Made by a program: the position numbers and the translations under genes. The notes below the pieces were generated by a model that was not told the origin of the DNA, did not search any database, and worked only from the letters and a program-made list of their open reading frames with translations. A stretch of DNA of 64,000 nt from Oxytricha trifallax (lineage: Eukaryota; Ciliophora; Spirotrichea; Sporadotrichida; Oxytrichidae): NCBI GenBank assembly GCA_000711775.1, contig ARYC01000706.1, positions 1-64,000 of the forward strand, in the 5' to 3' direction. This document shows positions 25,916 to 36,966 of the stretch, piece by piece (the first letter of the stretch is position 1; each line of letters starts with the position of its first letter).

Positions 25916-26862
25916 GAGTGGCACTTACCTCAATATCAATTCTGTTAAACTCATCGAAGCAACACCAGAGATCGCTCCTTGAACAAGAAGGAAAAATGTT
26001 CAACATGATTGTCATGCTTAACTTAAAACTCCATTACTCAAAAAGTTAAATAATAAACCTTAATTTCAATTATTATTAACACCTTACCTGAGTTAATTAC
26101 TTACTTACTTACTAAACTGAATAATTATAAAAAACTCAACAACCATAGATCCTTTTAAAAAACTGCCAACTTTAAAATAAAGCTAATTATATTAAAAATT
26201 ATTATATTAATCATATATTACTCAAGATCTTTTTACTTAAAATTAAACAAAGTATGACACTGTTTATAAATGATTATAAGTTTTACAAACGTCATGGTTT
26301 TTATAGATTGATTTCCTCGTCACTAAAAGTGCTTGTTTATTTATTGCCCCTCCTCCATGGTATTCACAATTCTCTTGGTATTAATAATTTAGGTATTATT
26401 GTTTAATTTTGTATGTTGAGCAATACTCTCGCTTCTAATCTATGAATGTGAGAGATTGTTAGAGAAATAAACTTTTAATCATCAACTTAAATGTCCTCAG
26501 GAGACATCAATCTAGTTTTTTAGCAGTAGACCAACTCATCTTAGATATTCTCATCATTCACAGAGTCTTAAAGAGAAGCCTCATCTTCCTTATCTGTTGA
26601 CTGCTATCTCTAATTGCTCTAAAGCAAAAAGCCTTTTATGTCTGATTATTTAAAGCTTTGAAGATTAGACTTCTCCATTTTATATTTTGATAAATTTTAA
26701 GTTTAATTTAAAATTATTACTATAGAGAATAATCATTATAGGGTAATATAAAATAATACTATAAGTTAGATTAAAACTCACACAAACTATAACAAATTAT
26801 TATCAGTAACCTATTAATTAAACTAAATAATAAAAAATAAAAGCATTTATATTTAATATGGC
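25916..26862. other. AT-rich stretch, weak coding signal at most
   Basis: Contains TTAC microrepeats near 26,095-26,115 and a moderately GC-rich block near 26,480-26,660 without a recognisable product. Confidence 0.35.
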
Positions 26863-27553
26863 ATGATGAACAACAATCTACAGGGTGTTCATGTTAGTGA
26901 AGTCAGATCTAAGATAAGTTCTAAGAAATAACTCTATGATTTTTTCACATAGGAGTGTGGGGCATACTTGCCCAAACTCAACTGCTCAAATATTTATTTT
27001 TTCAGAAGCATTCTCACATGAAAAAAGAGGTGCTATATTTTGTTAGTCCTTGTTATAGTTTTTGAAACGAAGCGATGTGATTCTCTCTGCAATTCCACAG
27101 ATTCAGGAACTTACTGCTGACAGTTTTTTATCGTATGCTGAAGACAAGCCCTCAATATTGAAGTTTTTGCCAGATTAAATGGGCTGGCTCCATTTAGATA
27201 AAAAGTGGATCACTGATATTCTCTTGACTCTTGACACTGAAGGAATTAACTAGATGATTTTGAGAGCCATGGAATAGAGACGAGCTTGGCTTGATAATTC
27301 ACAAAACAATATCGTGCACATGAAGCCCTAATTTATAGATGCCCTCAACAATTCCATTAGTTAGAGTGGAAGTCAAGTATATAATTTAACTCAAATTTAG
27401 TAAACAAGGGAAGATCTGCCTTCTTATTTAAACAAAGTACTAAAAGAAAATCCCGGTTAAATGACTAGGAAGAGTAGAAAGCTAGTCTCCACATTTGCTC
27501 AAAGTTTAAACACAAATCTATGGAGCAAAGTCAACGGGTAAGAGATGAGATGA
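26863..27553 (+). pseudogene. TBE 22-kDa-protein homologue, decayed
   Basis: The first block from ATG 26,863 reads EVRSKISSKKQLYDFFTQE, then YLPKLNCSNIYFFRSILT, and hits TGA. After a frame change the second block reads VILSAIPQIQELTADSFLSY, EDKPSILKFLPDQ, ITDILLTLDTEGINQMILRA and MKPQFIDALNNSISQ, and stays open with TAA/TAG as Gln to TGA at 27,551-27,553. The pattern (SK.DLY.Y, IP...EL, ILKFLP, ILLTL) matches the 22-kDa protein of the intact TBE at 38.97 kb. No transposase was found next to it. Confidence 0.6.
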
Positions 27554-27856
27554 ATGACTTAACATGTTAGAAAGATAAATCAGTCAATTATAAGGAGCTC
27601 GTGATGCAACTTCATGATGGTGGAGTCATTGACTAAAAAGGTAAACTATTGATTTAATAGCCTATTCAATAGAATAATAACTTTATGATATGAGACAATT
27701 CGTATTTAAGTTTTAAAGTTATTTTTATTAAGCTTAATTTAATAAATTTTTTAAATAAGATTTTTAATTTTACAAAACAGCATTTTTATGTTTTCTACAT
27801 GAATGAAATTATTAGGAAACAGAGCTATTTAAAGGATTATTCCAAAGATTTTTTTT

Positions 27857-27890
27857 AGACGGGAAAAAATCACCACACCTGGTGATAAAA
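27857..27890 (+). repeat. Palindromic repeat, GACGGGAAAAAATCACCAC copy 2
   Basis: GGGAAAAAATCACC, a short loop, then GGTGATAAAATCCC: a near-perfect 34-bp hairpin sharing its first 19 bases with 20,460. Confidence 0.6.
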
Positions 27891-28407
27891 TCCCACTCCA
27901 AAATTATCTAAAATGTTCAAGAAATTTATTTTTTTTAAAAAAGGAAAAGGACTTCACACAGTTCAACTACTCGATATTGAGTAAAAATCAGTTATTATAT
28001 CAATTTTTTTAATGAATAACTAAGTTTGTTTAGCATCTTGACATAGGTATAATTCAATGCTTATAATTTAACATAAAATTAGAAAATTGTTATAGTTTTT
28101 TAAAGTAATTTTTAATTTATACTAGATTTAATTTTAAATTACTATATTTATGTTAATTAAATGATTGATAAAAAAAATTGCTTGACTTTGTTCTACTTTG
28201 TGATAGTTTGTTAGAATTATTATATTTTAGAATTCATTATCAAATAAACTTATTAATCAAAAAAATTAAAATAGTAATCAGTCAAAATAGTAAAAAATAG
28301 TAAATATATAAATTTTTAAAATACAATGATACTATAAATAAATCACTCTTCAAGCATTATTATAATTATATTTAATAGATTTACTTGATTTGTAATTAAT
28401 TGTATTT

Positions 28408-28459
28408 AAAATGGGGGCAAGTGATAAATATTATATTTTTACTACTTGCGCCCATTTTT
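28408..28459. repeat. 52-bp stem-loop
   Basis: AAAATGGGGGCAAGT pairs with ACTTGCGCCCATTTT (one mismatch) around a 22-base AT loop. Related sequence (ATGGGCTCAAGTA) occurs near 28,770. Confidence 0.65.
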
Positions 28460-29198
28460 ATAATATTAATAATTGATATTTCTATTTTTAATTTTTTTAT
28501 TTAAATACTCATTATATTAATCATATTACTTTTTTGCCAAAAAGAAATGTAATTTATTCATTGATATATTTTATTAATTTATTTTAAGTATTAAAATTTA
28601 ATAATTTTTTTTAAGATTTGTAACTTTTATTAGTAAATTATTTTTAAGTTATTCATGTTTTTACTTAGGTATAAATAAATTTAACATTGAGTAAAAGCAA
28701 ACATCATTTCTATTATTTAAAATCAATAAACATATTTAAAGATATATATTTAAAATATAAATATAAATAATGGGCTCAAGTACAAATAATAATTTAATTC
28801 ATAATTAAAAATAGCTTTATTAGTAATCAAGCTAATTCCTAATAAATATTTTAAAAAAGATTTAAAGTATGTATATTATATATTTCATTATATTTAAGCA
28901 TTATTATATTCACGATTCTTTTTTCTAATTTGACTGAATCTTAGAGTAGGTGCCATTAAAATACCTCTATCATATGTTACTAAAAATATAAAACAAAGAG
29001 TAAGTATGGGCTTTCAGCAAAGTTAAATATAGAAGAATGTAATGCTATATAAGCAAGCCATTTAAACTAGTGATAACTTACAATTTAAGGGGAAAACATA
29101 AAAACTAAACAAAAATAGAAAAATTAATCTCCTATTTCTGAAGATTAATGTGATGAGACTCGGTATACAGAGCTGATTTTTTTAATGAAGAGCAAATT

Positions 29199-29552
29199 AT
29201 GGAATTGAAATAAAAAGAATCAAAGCAAAAGATCTTGGACCATATTAAGAAGCAAGGTATACTTGTGAAGTAGACCTACAAGGATGTCAAAATTTTGCTC
29301 AAAAAGAAATTTGGAGCTGCTTTTCATTCACCAAAGCATCCAACTCATCCCAAAACTTTTTTTATTTTTTATATATTTTTTTTTCCCTTTTATTTCTGGG
29401 CTAATACTATAAATATGCACAAAAATTGGCTAGTTTCTACCCTTAATTCGAGAAAGTCTGATAGCAAAGCCGCAACTCCAACATATAAAAGTCTAATAAG
29501 AAAAATACTAAACCTTCCACATGCTAGCATGCTAGGGAGAGCAAAATATTGA
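29199..29552 (+). CDS. Unknown 117-aa basic ORF
   Basis: With TAA/TAG as Gln the frame is open from ATG 29,199 to TGA. The N-terminal third is lysine-rich and helical-looking (MELKQKESKQKILDHIKKQG), followed by KKKFGAAFHSPKHPTHPKT, a very hydrophobic Phe/Tyr stretch that may be an unspliced AT-rich insert, and a polar tail. Not recognised. Confidence 0.35.
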
Positions 29553-29691
29553 TTGTAAATCGAACCAAAGCCAAACTTCCTTAACTCCTTTGAAGAATGA
29601 AGACCAAAGCATTATCACAGGAATGAACTTTATATAACTGTGATCTGACTTGAAACACACAGAAACGGAATTTTCGCAAATACATAGCGAC

Positions 29692-30514
29692 ACAACATTC
29701 ACTGAGCTTAACTAAATTTGTGAACTAATTGAGAAAAAGTCAGGGGCGCTTACGTAGAAAGCTCGGGAAGATATAAGTAGTATGATACTTAAATAAGTAC
29801 CATAGTTATTTCAAATTCCATAATTTTAAAACTTAATAGACCAAATTAAGGAATCTAGTGATTGAGATACAAAGTTGGAATCCTTGTTCCAAGGTGTTGA
29901 TGTTGAAAAAAATATCAAGATAAGTTGCTGAAGGACGCGAGAAAATTTAACAAAAATTCTAGATATTAGTTGAAGATATCAAAAAGGGAGCACCCACTCT
30001 TGGTGCTGCCACTTAAGAGTCGATGACAAGAAATGTTATAAGGATCAATGAATAAATAGTGGAGCTTCAAAAAACAATTTAGGATTCAACTAATACCTTT
30101 AAAAATATAGAATATACCTTTAAAGCCCTTACAGCCAAAGATAGTGAGTGAATAAGTAAATCTGCTAGAAATAAATATTGCAAATGTGTAGAAGAAACTG
30201 AAGTGTGCAGTTGACACTTCCAATGAGACGATTGAAGAGTGCAAAGAATAAATGACTAAAACATGAACATAATTCATGAAAATATTAAAACAATAAATAT
30301 TCGAGTAACTAACATTGAAAAGCTTTCAATTATGTAAAACAGAGTATAAGTTATTCCAGTTCAATAGCAACAATCATGACCATTTATATAACCACAAATT
30401 CAATAACAAAAGATTAATAGCTCTAATGCTCAAAATTCTTAAACGAGCATTCAAGATGCTATACAGAAATACAACAAGCAACATCTTTAGATTTGATTTT
30501 TAAAAATAGGGAAT
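29692..30514 (+). pseudogene. Unknown coiled-coil / Gln-rich protein gene
   Basis: Coding-looking blocks: FTELNQICELIEKKSGALTQ, then KAREDISSMILKQVPQLFQI; IIHENIKTINIRVTNIEKL (heptad-like); then Gln-rich VIPVQQQQS, one TGA, and IQPQIQQQKINSSNAQNSQT. Frames shift in the middle. It is convergent with the 22-kDa-like gene at 30.6-32.0 kb but is not a transposase by any motif I can see. Confidence 0.4.
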
Positions 30515-30594
30515 AATTAGTACCTCCATGACGGCATTAGCAAGCAGCTTATTTTGGTTGATGAATAAGCTGAAGATTGATGCTCAATTATATA

Positions 30595-32024
30595 GCGTTC
30601 TTATTTACTTAAATTATACTTGATCATTTAATTACTTATAATATTTCATTGAAAAGATAACGATGGGGTTTTGGAGTTTAACTTGAATTGATTATAACAC
30701 ATTAATTTATTAATAATTTATTTAATTCATTCCATCTCTGCATCCCCTGGCTCTCTTAGAGCTTATTTCAATTTCAATATTGCTTGGTGGCTAGGATGCT
30801 GGACCATAGTCTTCTACTTTGGCTTTGAATTCTGCAAAATTTTAGATTATTTCGTAGTACTTTCGTTTCTGTTTCTTCCCTTTTGGTTTTTACCTATTCT
30901 TTAAAATTGACAGAGCCTTGCCCTTAGTTTCTATATTATTAATAATTATTTTCAATGGTTACATGAATAGAATAGTTTTTCAGCTAGCTTTTTAAATATA
31001 TCATCCCTGATCATAGAGTGAAATATATTTGAATTCCCAAAAATAATTTAATGATCAAGAATTTATTCAGCTATTTTATTACTAATCATTTTTTAATATA
31101 TTAAAATAGCACGGATCTCAAAATCAATGAAATTTCGAGATACGTGCCAAATAAATCAATTAAATTACTTATATTTGTATTAAGTCAATATAAGTGAAGT
31201 TAAATTTGTGATAACTGAAAGTTATTTCTATCTTGTAATTAAGTTTATTATATATGAAAAATAAAATATTAATCAAACAATAAAATATAAAGATAAGTTA
31301 GATTATTTAAAATAAAAATATTATTTTGAGGTATTTTAAGATTTATTCATTTGTAAACTTTCAATTATTACAAATTTAACTTCACTTATATTGATTTAAT
31401 GCAGATATGAGTAATTTAATTGGTTTATTTGGCTCATATCTCTAAATTTCATTGATTTTTTTGAGATACTTGCCATTTTAATATATTTACAAATGATTAG
31501 TAATAAAATAGCTGAATAAGTTCTTGATCATTAAATTATTTTTGGGAATTCAAATAAATTTTACTCATTATTTTCTCTTTAATTTCTTCTTATGCATCGC
31601 TAGAGTTTCTTACCCTTTGGCATTTTTTATGATTGCAGTTACATAGCCTGGCCATAGGTACCAAGAATCCCATAGACTTCTATGAGGCACCACTTAATAA
31701 TCAGAGTAGAGATTCATGAATTTCATAATTTCTTCATCATCCTTAACTTGAGAAAACACATTTTGTACAGAGAGCTTCACATAATAGGGAACATTGAAGA
31801 CCATGAAATCATCAACTTTCATCAAACTCTCATCTACAGAAAAAAAATCCTTCAAAAATCTTAGGGTAACATGGTTATCTGCTGGCACTTTGTAGCCCCC
31901 TATACATTATTTAATTTCATTTTAGCTTACGGCTGTATTTCAAATATATTATAAGGTCTGATTTTGATCTAAACTTTTGTCGTAATTCACGAGCATCATG
32001 GGCACTCACATTTTCTCTTTACAT
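30595..32024 (-). pseudogene. TBE 22-kDa-protein homologue interrupted by a foldback
   Basis: From ATG 32,024 (a TAA at codon 2 read as Gln): ARELRQKFRSKSDLIIYLKY, a 31-nt intron (GTAAGC..TATAG), then GYKVPADNHVTLRFLKDFF, FNVPYYVKLSVQNVFSQVKD, DEEIMKF, and PHRSLWDSWYLWPGYVTAII. This matches the 22-kDa TBE protein (GKFRSKEDLYRYL; FLKALL; IPNYPEISVTNLYDDA). A 551-bp foldback (31,016-31,566) then intervenes. Beyond it come IRDDIFKKLAEKLFYS, one TGA, and a Lys-rich tail (QKPKGKKQKRKYYEI). The intron and first half are well preserved, so the insertion may be fairly recent compared with the other old copies. Confidence 0.6.
31016..31566. mobile_element. Foldback (hairpin) MITE, 551 bp
   Basis: Arms of about 180-200 bp are inverted copies; TTTGAATTCCCAAAAATAAT near 31,030 pairs with the reverse near 31,550. 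It begins GAGTGAAAT and ends TTTTACTC, the same GAGT..ACTC ends as the other two foldbacks. Flanks are ATA on the left and ATT on the right, an imperfect 3-bp repeat. It lies inside a 22-kDa-like gene. Confidence 0.75.
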
Positions 32025-33073
32025 CTATCTATATAAAATATTGTAATTATTTAAAATCAAAAGTTTAAGAAACTCTTACCTGCTAATAAGAATCCTTAAT
32101 TTTAATCATTGATATCAGAATTTATTCACACTGTAACCCGAGTTTATTTACCGACCAGATTTAAACTTTTCATAATTCTAAAACTATAGTATAAAGCAAT
32201 AAATTAATATTTCTAAGTAAAATTGTATTATTTAAATCGAATTTATTAGTCCCCTTCTAGAAGCACTTACCATCAACTCTAGATTGAGAGAGCCTTTTAA
32301 TCATAAAAATCTTTCTTATTTTTTATATTAATACTCAGTTTGCATTTTCCAGTATAAAAACTAGAAATGATTCTTATTTGAAACATTCTGGTTTATTTTA
32401 TAACAATTAATTAGGTTTGAATTATTTTTTTTGAGTTTCTAATTATTCTTAATCCAAGTATATTTGCCTTTCTGAGTGTGCATAGCAAAGAACTAGAGCT
32501 AATTATATTTTGTGATAAATTATAAAAAAATATCTTATTTAGATTTTTAAAATTCAGTTATTAGTTATAAATGCCCGTAAAATTATAAATTTGAGCATTA
32601 TTTTAATTTGTAACTTTCTTATAAATTAACATTATAGAGTTGTTAAATGTTTCAGGTTGTTGAATTGATTGTCGTAATAACTGATAATTTTAAGATAAGC
32701 TCGAAAAAAAATTTATAGAGACGAGGATACACTTAGTAAAATTGCACTTTATAAAAAAAATAGTAAAGTTAGATCGGAAATAGCACCGTAACAGTGCTAA
32801 TAATAATATCATTATTATAGTTTAAATCAATTGTCTTTTTTAGAATTATAAATTATAATAACCAAATAAATGGTAGAGATTTTAGACAATGCTTATGTAT
32901 AAGGTACTATATAAAATTTAAGAAAATCAAGCAATTAACATATTTATAAACATTTTGCTCATTTTTTCCTTCCATAAACAATTTGCTCATTTTATATTGA
33001 ATATTTGAATTAACAATATATGTAGTTCATAAATTCTAAGAAATTTATAATATAATCAATAAAAAAATATAAA
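32025..33073. other. AT-rich stretch, no gene seen
   Basis: No supported feature. Confidence 0.4.
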
Positions 33074-33760
33074 ATGGGAAAGAGGCACGAGTGTGAAATA
33101 ATTAACACAATAGTTAAAATTGCTTGCCCATACTGTTAAAAAGAATATGATAGGGGCACTTAAATTAGAACTCCAATCACAAAGAAGAGAATAAAGAGAG
33201 TAGATCACTTGAACTTGAGCTTAAGAAAATCTGATTATATTGCAAAAAACAATTAGACAGAAGCTACAACTGTGAAAGACAACAACTTAAATGAAAAGAT
33301 AATTATAACCACGAAAATATGCTAAAAACGGAAATAGACTGACGAATAGATGTGCAACTTCAAAGGACCAGCAATAGTTAAATACAGAATATCAGTGAAT
33401 GAGGAAGTATTTACTGTTAGACAAAGACTCCAAAAACTAATTTATAAAAATCGAACAAAGCCAGTAATCTATGAGGGTGGCGTGCTATAAATAAAAATGT
33501 GGCAGTAGATAGCGGAAGACTGCATGAAAGCGAATGGCAAACAATAAGAAGTTGTGATTATTGATCATCCATGAAAGTTAGAACGAGAGTTGACCAATCC
33601 AACACTAACTGATAAGAAAATTCTTTCACTTCCCATGCACCTGATACAGGGAGTGGCATCTTAATTCTTTGGATAGTAAATTAGAAGAAAGAGTTAGCTA
33701 GAAAATTCCTTATAATTCATGGTTAACAAGATGATGATCAAGGTGAATGGATAAAGTTGA
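33074..33760 (+). pseudogene. Unknown Cys-containing ORF with one internal TGA
   Basis: From ATG 33,074 the frame reads MGKRHECEIINTIVKIACPY then CQKEY (possible zinc-binding cysteines), a basic linker, and a folded-looking block (NFKGPAIVKYRISVNEEVFT, KPVIYEGGVLQIKMWQQIAE, QQEVVIIDHP). One TGA at 33,572-33,574 interrupts it; the same frame continues as KLERELTNPTLTDKKILSLP and MHLIQGVASQFFGQQIRR to TGA at 33,758-33,760 (229 codons in all). Further coding-looking sequence in another frame (IVQFHKAKSVIFDAVQGHSQ near 33,870) suggests the gene continues. Family not recognised. Confidence 0.45.
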
Positions 33761-34584
33761 CAAAGAATGAAGCTCTATATCCAGGATGGGGCAAATACAC
33801 TTCACACTGTAGCGAATCTTTCTTGACAGCTAAAAAGGTGATGTAATAGACATCGTATAATTTCACAAAGCAAAATCTGTCATATTTGATGCTGTGCAAG
33901 GGCATTCTCAGAACCCTACAAAGATTTACGATTTTTCCAAGCAATTTCACCTGATCATTTGAACATAGAAATATTTACACAAAAAATAACATAAGAAAAG
34001 GATACACAAATGTTGGTAACAGGCTGACATGTTAAATAATGAAAGCAAAATGTTGAAGTGAGTTATATTTTAAGTGCATTATGAATAATTGTTTTATTAT
34101 TGCTAAAGTTTAATTGATTTGGGAAAATTCAAAAATAAAAATATAACAGTAATTATATATATTATTAACTGCCACTAATTAGATAAGCTTTTAATTGTAA
34201 TTTGAGATAGTGCACTTTTAAATTTAATTCAGTTATTATAATTATGACCAAATTGTACATTGTACAATTTCATAGTATTATCTTTTTTTTAATATTAAAA
34301 TTGTACAAATCTGTGTATTGAGATTAATTATAGTCATTATTATAAATAATAAAAATGAAAATTATGATTAGTCAAATGAGTAACAATCAGGAACTCTATA
34401 TTGTTCCGAAAGAACATACATAAATAATTAGAATGGAGAAGCAACTAAATTAGAGGCCAGACATTTCAACAAATGAGAGGCACATTCATAATTTTTTTGA
34501 AATAAGCTGAAATTTAAATTAAAATGAATTAGTGCTAAAGTAATAGTAATAGTAGTAATAGAATTAGTAAATCTAAAAAAAACG

Positions 34585-34725
34585 TTTAATCTTCCTGTTC
34601 ATCCTCATCTTCATCGTATTCATCACTTAGACTCATATACTATTACCCTTCTCTGTGTGACTTCTTGAGGTTCCTCTTCGTTGACGCCCTCAGTCTTACC
34701 AGGTGAAACCCATGTAAAAATAAAA
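34585..34725 (-). pseudogene. Acidic-tail protein fragment, copy 1
   Basis: The minus strand encodes a basic stretch and then SLSDEYDEDEDEQED. A matching block at 46,450-46,580 encodes VNIGDEDDEDEDKEQDE after similar flanking sequence (both contain CTCAGTCTTACCAGG-like phrases on the plus strand). It is a C-terminal exon of an unknown protein duplicated in the two places. Confidence 0.4.
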
Positions 34726-34848
34726 AGTTTAATATATTTTTTGTAACTTACATTAATGTTGAATGACACAGAGGTTTCTGATCAGTCATTTTTTCATTTT
34801 TTAATATATTTGATTAATTTATAATTTCAATTCACTTTATTTCAAAAA

Positions 34849-35262
34849 TATGATGATTATTGTTTTTGCCATCAAGATTGAGGAAGATACATAAATGCAC
34901 ACCCGAGTCGAAGAAGAATTATCGCGTAAATCGCCGAGGTTCAGCCACTCACTCATCTTTTATGTTGCCGATGATGACAGTTCATTGAAGCAATACCTCT
35001 CTATTCACGTAAAGTAAAATTGCCTGTAGTTAGATTCTTGAAGTGGCGGATACTTGATATTTCAAATCAGTTGCTATTCAGCCAGATGAGTCACTTAGAC
35101 AAAAAGTCATTCGAAATGAGAATGTTGACAGCAGAGTTCAAAGAGGCCATGATTAGAGAAGATGAGAAGTTCCCCTTCCGTGAGGTGGAGCTCGCTATGT
35201 ACTTTCAGTAAAGGTTAGCTGCAGATGGGGATGCAGAGTTTATGCAGGACGGGAGACAGTGA
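34849..35262 (+). pseudogene. Unknown GC-richer ORF carried inside the element
   Basis: The first block reads MHTRVEEELSRKSPRFSHSL then IFYVADDDSSLKQYLSIHVK; after a frame change the second reads VVRFLKWRILDISNQLLFSQ, MSHLDKKSFEMRMLTAEF and FPFREVELAMYFQQRLAADG to TGA. GC content and codon use are richer than in the arms. The shift might be an intron but no good GT..AG pair restores the frame. It could be a captured host exon. Not recognised. Confidence 0.4.
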
Positions 35263-36251
35263 TTGAAAATACATATTTGGAGACAATTTACTGCAAACCC
35301 GAAGTCAAAAAGTGATAAATACAGTAAAAAAATACTAGGGAGATTTCACTTTTCATTATACATTTACATAATTAATTTATAATAATGACTCTAATTAATC
35401 TCAATACACAGATTTGTACAATTTTAATATTAAAAAAAAGATAATACTATGGAACGGTACAATTTACAATGCAATTCTGAAAGTACGCCTAAATTTATAA
35501 AAAGATAATGCTATGAAACTGTTCATTGTACAATGTACAATTTGGTCATAATTATAATAACTGAATTAAATTTAAAAGTGCATTAAATCAAATTACAATT
35601 AAAAGCTTATCTAATTAGTGGCAGTTAATAATGTGTATAATTACAGTTATATTTTTATTTTTGAATTTTCCCAAATCAATTATACTTTAGCAATAATAGT
35701 TTAAATAAAAAACATATTGATTGAGACCCTGCAAGTATAGTCATTCGAGAGTGCTTGGAACGATGCATCTTCCTATAATCTACGAAACAGACAACTATTC
35801 CTCAGGCCAGGCTGAGATAATCTTGAAATACAAATGGATCTGCAGTTGATAGGAGTAATGGTGATTCGTGAGTTCTCGGAGGGAAGTGGCCAAAATCAGA
35901 TTGGAACAAATATATTCAGAACTCCCGCAGGCTCTGGTGCCTAAAGCTATCTACTAATGACACGTGGGTGCACATTTGAGCCATATCTTGCCCTGATTCG
36001 ATAATGGTATTTGAAGACATCGATTTCCTTTGGTATTGATAGGATTACTCCTGCCGTATTCCTTCTAGCTCTAATATCATTCTTTGGGAAACAAAGCACC
36101 ATAATTTCAATTGGCAAAGCTAGTCATCCTGAATCGAAGTTTAAGAAGGTCTTTGCTGGCACCCCCACAGATTTTTATTGATTTTAGTACTATGATACAG
36201 TAGTATATTAGCTTTTGAACCTCTAGAACAAGCTCTCAAGTAGACAATAAT

Positions 36252-36802
36252 GAGTAAAAATTGATGCAAAATTCAAAATTAAATGAATAATCAAAAATTT
36301 ACTTACGCCATTTTAATATTTATTTTTTTAATTCTAATTAAACACTACTCTATCTCGAAATTTTATTGACTTCGAGATAGATTGTGATAGAGTATTATTA
36401 TTTATTAAAATTACTAATAACTGAAAATAAATGAAATGTAGTTTTAAAATATTTAAATGTTATTTATTATTAACTGATAAATTAATTTACTTTTTATAAA
36501 ACTTAACCATCTATACATAAATACTTAAACTTAATTCATTTTATTTACTTGTAATTTATAATATATTATATTGATAAGATTTCTTAATAAATAACATTTA
36601 AATATTTTAAAACTACATTTCATTTATTTTCAGTTATTAGTAATTTTAATAAATAATAATACTCTATCGCACTCTATCTCGAAGCAATTAAAATTTCGAG
36701 ATAGAGTAGTATTTAATTAGAATAAAAAAAATAAATATTAAAACGGCGTAAGTAAATTTTTGATTATTCATTTAATTTTGAATTTTGCATCAGTTTTTAC
36801 TC
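36252..36802. mobile_element. Foldback (hairpin) MITE, 551 bp
   Basis: Begins GAGTAAAAATTGATGC and ends GCATCAGTTTTTACTC. Arms of about 230 bp are inverted copies (TTTTAAAATATTTAAATGTT near 36,450 and its reverse near 36,600). AAT lies immediately left (36,249-36,251). The three bases to the right are ATT, then the TBE begins, and AAT follows the TBE, consistent with an original AAT target for the foldback, reused by the TBE with one later substitution. Confidence 0.8.
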
Positions 36803-36805
36803 ATT

Positions 36806-36944
36806 CAAAACCCCAAAACCCTTTCAGTAGTTTGATTGAGTTTTTGATTTATAAAAGTAGACTATTAGTGCATTCTTTATTAGGGTTTTAATAGGGTTTA
36901 TGTAGGGGTTTAATGTTTAAATATTAGTATTTTAAGTGAGTATA
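36806..36944 (+). repeat. TBE left TIR with telomere-like end
   Basis: 139 bp beginning CAAAACCCCAAAACCC. It also holds internal G-rich telomere-like phrases (TTAGGGTTTTAATAGGGTTT). Few mismatches to the right TIR. Confidence 0.95.
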
Positions 36945-36966
36945 ACAAGCGAGTTTTTAAAATATT

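Larger units (their letters stand above)
27554..29198. other. AT-rich stretch with small hairpins only
   Basis: Apart from the two hairpins listed separately, no supported feature. Confidence 0.4.
34095..35699. mobile_element. 1.6-kb element with long inverted repeats and GTTT flanks
   Basis: The left arm (about 34,095-34,345) and right arm (about 35,380-35,699) are inverted copies. The outer ends are TATTATTGC and GCAATAATA, and GTTT flanks both sides (34,091-34,094 and 35,700-35,703), a plausible 4-bp target duplication. Shared internal phrases include AAATTGTACATTGTACAATT. The right arm carries about 80 extra bases, a partial internal duplication. The centre holds two coding-looking blocks (listed separately). 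Part of the centre is repeated at 46.3-46.7 kb without these arms. Confidence 0.65.

Noticed and set aside
25731..26049. Open frames over the GC-rich island
   Set aside because: The island is a SINE with a Pol III B box; the frames have no motif and are incidental.
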